DNA from: an uncultured bacterium
Lineage (GTDB): Bacteria; Actinomycetota; Coriobacteriia; Coriobacteriales; Coriobacteriaceae
Reading direction: 5' to 3'
Length of the DNA stretch: 9,404 nt
Assembly (NCBI GenBank): GCA_905215225.1
Contig: CAJMPM010000048.1
Location: 1 to 9,404, forward strand
Shown: positions 5,913-9,404 of the stretch, in pieces
Numbering within the stretch: the stretch's first letter is position 1
Layout of the letters: every line of letters starts with the position of its first letter
The notes under the pieces: model-generated
The model's input: the letters and a program-made list of their open reading frames with translations, nothing else
What the model was told of the DNA's origin: nothing
The model's database searches: none
Program-made: the position numbers and the translations under genes

Positions 5913-6836
5913 ATGGCAAACGAAGCAAATATAACGGCCGTTGACCTTTTCGCTGGCTGTGGCGGAATGTCCCTTGGCTTTGAGAAGGCCGGCGTCGACG
6001 TGGTTGCCGCTTATGACAACTGGGATGCGGCAATAGACGTCTACCGCGCCAACTTCGAGCACCCAGTCTTCAAGAGGGACCTCTCTGATGTCTCCGTCGC
6101 AGAAGAGGTATCCTCCTTTTCTCCCGACATCATTATCGGTGGTCCTCCCTGCCAGGATTTCTCCCAAGCCGGAAAGAGGTCCGAAGACGGGGGGCGTGCA
6201 ATCCTCTCCGTTCGATATGCAGAAATCATTGCGAAGTGCACGCCGCAATTCATCGTCATGGAAAACGTCCCTCGCGTCCGAACCAGTATGGCCATGCAAG
6301 AGATTCGACGCACACTCAAATCGCAAGGATATGGACTTAGCGGTCGCGTTCTTGACGCGAGCCTTTGCGGAGTGCCCCAAGCACGAAAGCGTTATTTCCT
6401 TATCGGCTGCCTAGGTGCCGAAGACGGCTTCCTGGACGAATATCTCGAGCAGGGACTATCCGATCATAAGATGACGATACGTGAGTACCTCGGTGACGAA
6501 CTCGGGATTGATTACTACTTCCGAATTCCTCGCAGCTACACACGCAGGGCAATCTTCAGCATTGACGAACCTTCAGTCACGATTCGTGGTGTTGATAGGC
6601 CGATTCCCCCTAACTATCAGCTGCATCCCAATGATGCAGCCGACTTGACCAGAGCGCGTTGCTTGACGCCAAAGGAGAGAAGCAGGGTTCAGACTTTCCC
6701 CGAGTCTTTTAAGTTCTTCGGCAGTAAGACGGATATCAATCAGATGGTCGGAAATGCCGTACCGGTAAATCTGGCGTCTTACGTTGCCAAGGCCCTGTTG
6801 GACTACAGGAAGGATGTGAGCGATGGACTGCGTTGA
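5913..6836 (+). CDS. DNA (cytosine-5) methyltransferase, first of a tandem pair (LlaJI M1-like)
   Basis: The enzyme transfers a methyl group from S-adenosylmethionine to C5 of cytosine in a specific DNA site. All key motifs are present (numbered from 5913): motif I VDLFAGCGG (10-18), motif IV GGPPCQDFSQAG with catalytic C80, motif VI MENV (E117), motif VIII PQARKR (155-160), and motif X with GNAVP (280-284). At 307 residues it is short for the family, with a compact target-recognition region of roughly 50-90 residues after motif VIII. I chose ATG 5913 because GAGAGGGG (5897-5904) sits 8 nt before it. An in-frame ATG at 5895 would add six residues and overlap that ribosome site. It overlaps the second methyltransferase by 14 bp. 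About half of its residues match that neighbour by eye. Hand-counted GC is about 52%, below the chromosomal genes to the left, consistent with acquisition by transfer. Confidence 0.93.
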   Translation: MANEANITAVDLFAGCGGMSLGFEKAGVDVVAAYDNWDAAIDVYRANFEHPVFKRDLSDVSVAEEVSSFSPDIIIGGPPCQDFSQAGKRSEDGGRAILSVRYAEIIAKCTPQFIVMENVPRVRTSMAMQEIRRTLKSQGYGLSGRVLDASLCGVPQARKRYFLIGCLGAEDGFLDEYLEQGLSDHKMTIREYLGDELGIDYYFRIPRSYTRRAIFSIDEPSVTIRGVDRPIPPNYQLHPNDAADLTRARCLTPKERSRVQTFPESFKFFGSKTDINQMVGNAVPVNLASYVAKALLDYRKDVSDGLR

Positions 6837-7734
6837 TCTGTTTTCCGGTTGCGGCGGCATGTCGCTCGGCTTCCAGAACGCTGGTTTCAACATTAAGGCC
6901 GCTTTTGACAACTGGCAAAGCGCTGTTGATATCTATCAGGCGAACTTTGACCATCCCGCGTTTAAGTACGACCTCTATGACCTAGGCGCAGTCGACAAAA
7001 TCGAAGGGTATTCGCCGTCGATGATTATAGGCGGACCGCCCTGCCAAGACTTTTCTATTGCCGGAGCGCGTCAACGCGGCAAGAGGGCCAACCTGACGAT
7101 TCGCTACGCCGAGATTGTTCGGGACGTAAAGCCCGAGTGGTTTGTGATGGAAAACGTATACAACATTGAGCGGATGGACGTGCTTCCGGAGGCTCTCGAC
7201 ATCTTCAAGAGCGCTGGCTATGGCCTTACAAAACGTGTATTAAACGCGAGCCTCTGCGGTGTGCCTCAAGCTCGTAGGCGCTTCATCCTGATTGGACATC
7301 TAGGCGATCAGGATGACTTCATGGGAGACATTCTCGACTCGCATTTGGCCAAGAAGCCCATGACTGTTCGTGACTATCTCGGTGACTCCCTACATAAGAA
7401 GTTCTATTACATGCACACTCGTAATTTTGAGAGGCGTGGAGTCTTCAGCATCGTTGAGCCGGCGGTTACCGTTAGGGGGGCCAGTCGTCCGATTCCTCCG
7501 AACTACAAGCGCCACCATGCCGATAAAGCAGATATCAGCGAAGGCGTCAGGTCGCTTACGTCCAAGGAGAGGAGTTACCTCCAGACTTTTCCGAAGAGCT
7601 TCGAATTCGTCGGGGCAAAAACCCATGTAGAGCAGGCTATCGGCAATGCCGTTCCGGTCAAGCTGGCAGAATACGTGGCAAACTGCATAAAGGAATACAT
7701 CGATTCAGGGAATGGCGGTAGAGAGCAACGATGA
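6823..7734 (+). CDS. DNA (cytosine-5) methyltransferase, second of a tandem pair (LlaJI M2-like)
   Basis: This 303-residue enzyme is homologous to the preceding one. It shows motif I VDLFSGCGG (4-12), motif IV GGPPCQDFSIAG with catalytic C74, motif VI MENV (E110), motif VIII PQARRR (148-153) and motif X GNAVP (274-278). The ATG at 6823 lies within the end of the first gene and has AGGAAGGA (6807-6814) 8 nt before it, indicating coupled expression. The pair stays similar even after motif VIII (EYLGD/DYLGD, RPIPPN, TFPxSF). Divergence concentrates in a short stretch around residues 188-205, the likely place for different specificity. In LlaJI-type systems the two methyltransferases modify opposite strands of one asymmetric site, and this arrangement suggests the same. 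The recognised sequence cannot be read from the protein. Its stop overlaps the start of the AAA+ gene by 4 bp. Confidence 0.93.
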   Translation: MDCVDLFSGCGGMSLGFQNAGFNIKAAFDNWQSAVDIYQANFDHPAFKYDLYDLGAVDKIEGYSPSMIIGGPPCQDFSIAGARQRGKRANLTIRYAEIVRDVKPEWFVMENVYNIERMDVLPEALDIFKSAGYGLTKRVLNASLCGVPQARRRFILIGHLGDQDDFMGDILDSHLAKKPMTVRDYLGDSLHKKFYYMHTRNFERRGVFSIVEPAVTVRGASRPIPPNYKRHHADKADISEGVRSLTSKERSYLQTFPKSFEFVGAKTHVEQAIGNAVPVKLAEYVANCIKEYIDSGNGGREQR

Positions 7735-9404
7735 TGGATTATTGCGCCTGGGATTTGGCCTACCCACTCGAAGATAGCGTCATCACAGACAATACCCTGA
7801 ATGTCCGCTACCGTGGAACGAGCGGTGCCGGCCAGCTCGAACTTGCGGGCTCCAGCATGAATCCCAATGGTGCGGTTATAAAATCGAGAGATGTGATTGG
7901 CTCCTCCATCCGGTTTGAGTTCTCCGTCACCGACTTCCCTTCCATTCGTCTTGCCGAGGCTTACCCGGTGCGAGAGATCGGCGGAAAAGTCAGGATATCT
8001 GTCAAGAGCGACGCATCGGATGATCGTCCAAACATCGGCAACTTACTTGCTGCCGTACTTCTACTGCCAGAGATTAGCCAAAAGGGCAAATCTTCCCCGC
8101 TTGTTGATGGGAAACTGAATTCAAAGACCTTTTGGGTTGATGACGTAGATACTCTCTATATCCGAAAAGATTCTGATTGCGTCACCCTGCGTCCGGTCAA
8201 GATAATCTTGGCAACGGGGAACAAAGACGACGATGAACAGTTCACAGGTGCAGCTGCATTTGATTTTGAAAAACGATTTAGGCAGATGCGGCTCATTTTG
8301 AGTTCGATGGTTCTTCTTGCGTCAGACGGCATAAAAGCCGCCTGCGCTTATTACCTTGATGTTATCGAGGGCAGAAAGAGTTTTGAATATGTCATCGGGT
8401 CAATGTTCCGCTCTTATATTGTTTCCCAGCTCGTCAACAACCTGCAGGATTACGAGGAAGGTGAGGACCTACTCGAGGGGCTTTCGAAGTACGTCCCGCT
8501 CCGCGACCAAACGATTGGACTTCCGGTCCTGAATCAGCCCCGCAACCTCATCTACTTCGGCGCTCCCGGTACCGGCAAGTCGTACAGCCTGAACAAGCTT
8601 GCCGAGGAGCACTTCGACAAGGCACACACGCGGCGCGTCACGTTCCACCCGGACTACAGCTACGCCTCCTTCGTGGGCTGCTACAAGCCGACGATGCGGC
8701 AGCCTGAACAGAAGTCCAACGAGTCGCTGTCCGAGAACATGGGCCGCGCCTACGTCTCCTACGAGTTCGTCCCCGGACCCCTCGTGAAGAGCTACGTAGA
8801 GGCGAAGACCCATCCCAATGAGAACTATCTCCTCATCGTTGAGGAGATCAACCGCGCGAATCCCGCCGCAGTGTTCGGCGACGTATTCCAGCTGCTCGAT
8901 CGAGACGGTGACGGCGAGAGCGAGTACGACGTCGACGTTCCGACCGACCTTGGCGAGTATCTCTGGAAGGAGTTCCTGGACGCCTCCAGCCGCGTCGACG
9001 AGGCGCCCGGCCTCTACAGCCTCGAGGAGCACCGCGACACCCGCGTGCAGTCGATGCGCCTACCTTCAAACCTCTACATCTGGGCAACCATGAACAGTGC
9101 AGACCAGGGCGTGTTTCCGATGGATACCGCTTTCAAGCGCCGCTGGGAGTTCCGCTACATGGGCATCGACGAGGGTGAGGCCAAGATTGCCGGCAAGGTC
9201 GTGCGCCTAGGCATCAGGCGCGAGCCCGTCGAGTGGAACGCCCTGCGCCATGCCGTCAACGGGCTGCTCAAGACCGGCGCCCACGTCAACGAGGACAAGC
9301 TGCTCGGGCCGTTCTTCCTGAAGAAGTCTGCTCTTGAGGACGACGACGCATTCGACGAGGCCTTCAAGAGCAAGGTGCTGCTGTACCTCTACGAGGCCGC
9401 CGCG
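7731..9404 (+). CDS. McrB-like AAA+ restriction motor (LlaJI R1-like), C-terminus cut by window edge
   Basis: The frame is open from ATG 7731 to the window edge (558 codons). A second in-frame ATG at 7734 is an equally possible start. The start overlaps the methyltransferase stop as ATGA. Residues 1 to about 170 are strand-rich and unlike any domain I can name; about 178-265 look helical. The AAA+ domain follows: Walker A GAPGTGKS (277-284), Walker B LLIVEEINRAN (367-377, E371/E372), sensor/McrB signature MNSADQG (454-460) and arginine-rich FKRRWEF (468-474). The MNxAD motif is characteristic of McrB-type ATPases/GTPases, which assemble with an McrC nuclease to translocate on DNA and cut. The partner would lie downstream, outside the window. 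Base use changes abruptly near 8460: the earlier part is about 50% GC, the later part 60-73% with G/C-ended codons, so the gene appears to be a mosaic of two origins. Confidence 0.88.
   Translation, partial: MMDYCAWDLAYPLEDSVITDNTLNVRYRGTSGAGQLELAGSSMNPNGAVIKSRDVIGSSIRFEFSVTDFPSIRLAEAYPVREIGGKVRISVKSDASDDRPNIGNLLAAVLLLPEISQKGKSSPLVDGKLNSKTFWVDDVDTLYIRKDSDCVTLRPVKIILATGNKDDDEQFTGAAAFDFEKRFRQMRLILSSMVLLASDGIKAACAYYLDVIEGRKSFEYVIGSMFRSYIVSQLVNNLQDYEEGEDLLEGLSKYVPLRDQTIGLPVLNQPRNLIYFGAPGTGKSYSLNKLAEEHFDKAHTRRVTFHPDYSYASFVGCYKPTMRQPEQKSNESLSENMGRAYVSYEFVPGPLVKSYVEAKTHPNENYLLIVEEINRANPAAVFGDVFQLLDRDGDGESEYDVDVPTDLGEYLWKEFLDASSRVDEAPGLYSLEEHRDTRVQSMRLPSNLYIWATMNSADQGVFPMDTAFKRRWEFRYMGIDEGEAKIAGKVVRLGIRREPVEWNALRHAVNGLLKTGAHVNEDKLLGPFFLKKSALEDDDAFDEAFKSKVLLYLYEAAA

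Noticed and set aside
8469..9032. Leftward frame of 187 codons opposite the AAA+ domain
   Set aside because: The rightward strand holds Walker A, Walker B and MNSAD motifs in one unbroken frame, so the antisense frame is a by-product of G/C third positions.
1..9404. CRISPR arrays, tRNA or rRNA genes, insertion sequences with terminal repeats
   Set aside because: No regularly spaced repeats, no cloverleaf with a conserved T-arm, and no transposase frame were seen on either strand.

Overview
The window looks like chromosomal DNA from a high-GC actinobacterium of the class Coriobacteriia, most likely Collinsella or a close relative. This rests on G/C-ended codons in the housekeeping genes, the DUF2207 / glutamyl-Q-tRNA(Asp) synthetase gene content and overall style. 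The genus is an inference; no marker gene is present to prove it.

Left part (1-5203) is ordinary chromosome. A large DUF2207 membrane protein runs leftward off the window edge (start 1771). A 557-bp divergent intergenic region follows, holding a strong hairpin terminator that belongs to no visible gene. Next comes a rightward glutamyl-Q-tRNA(Asp) synthetase (gluQ), apparently leaderless. Its reading frame runs on into a piece that resembles the C-terminal end of a DUF1778 (TacA-type) antitoxin. Convergent to it is a leftward three-gene set: a small two-helix membrane protein followed by two calcineurin-like metallophosphoesterases that overlap by 4 bp.

Middle part (5204-5912) is a transition zone. 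It contains nested hairpins and a small leftward gene for a membrane-anchored Cys-rich domain that is split by an in-frame TGA. It also carries a 17-bp near-repeat and a clear TATAAT promoter facing right.

Right part (5913-9404, continuing past the edge) is a restriction-modification operon. Two tandem, homologous cytosine-5 DNA methyltransferases overlap by 14 bp. They are followed, with a 4-bp ATGA overlap, by a McrB-like AAA+ protein with its own N-terminal domain. This order matches LlaJI-type systems, in which two m5C methyltransferases protect the two strands of an asymmetric site, and an McrB-like motor (R1) works with an McrC-like nuclease (R2). R2 would be expected just beyond the window.

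The most notable observation is a sharp composition change inside the AAA+ gene at about 8460. The two methyltransferases and the first ~245 residues of the motor protein are about 50% GC with mixed codons. The AAA+ motor domain is 60-73% GC with host-like codons. The break falls between the predicted recognition domain and the motor, suggesting a specificity cassette (M1-M2-R1 N-terminus) was swapped onto a resident motor.
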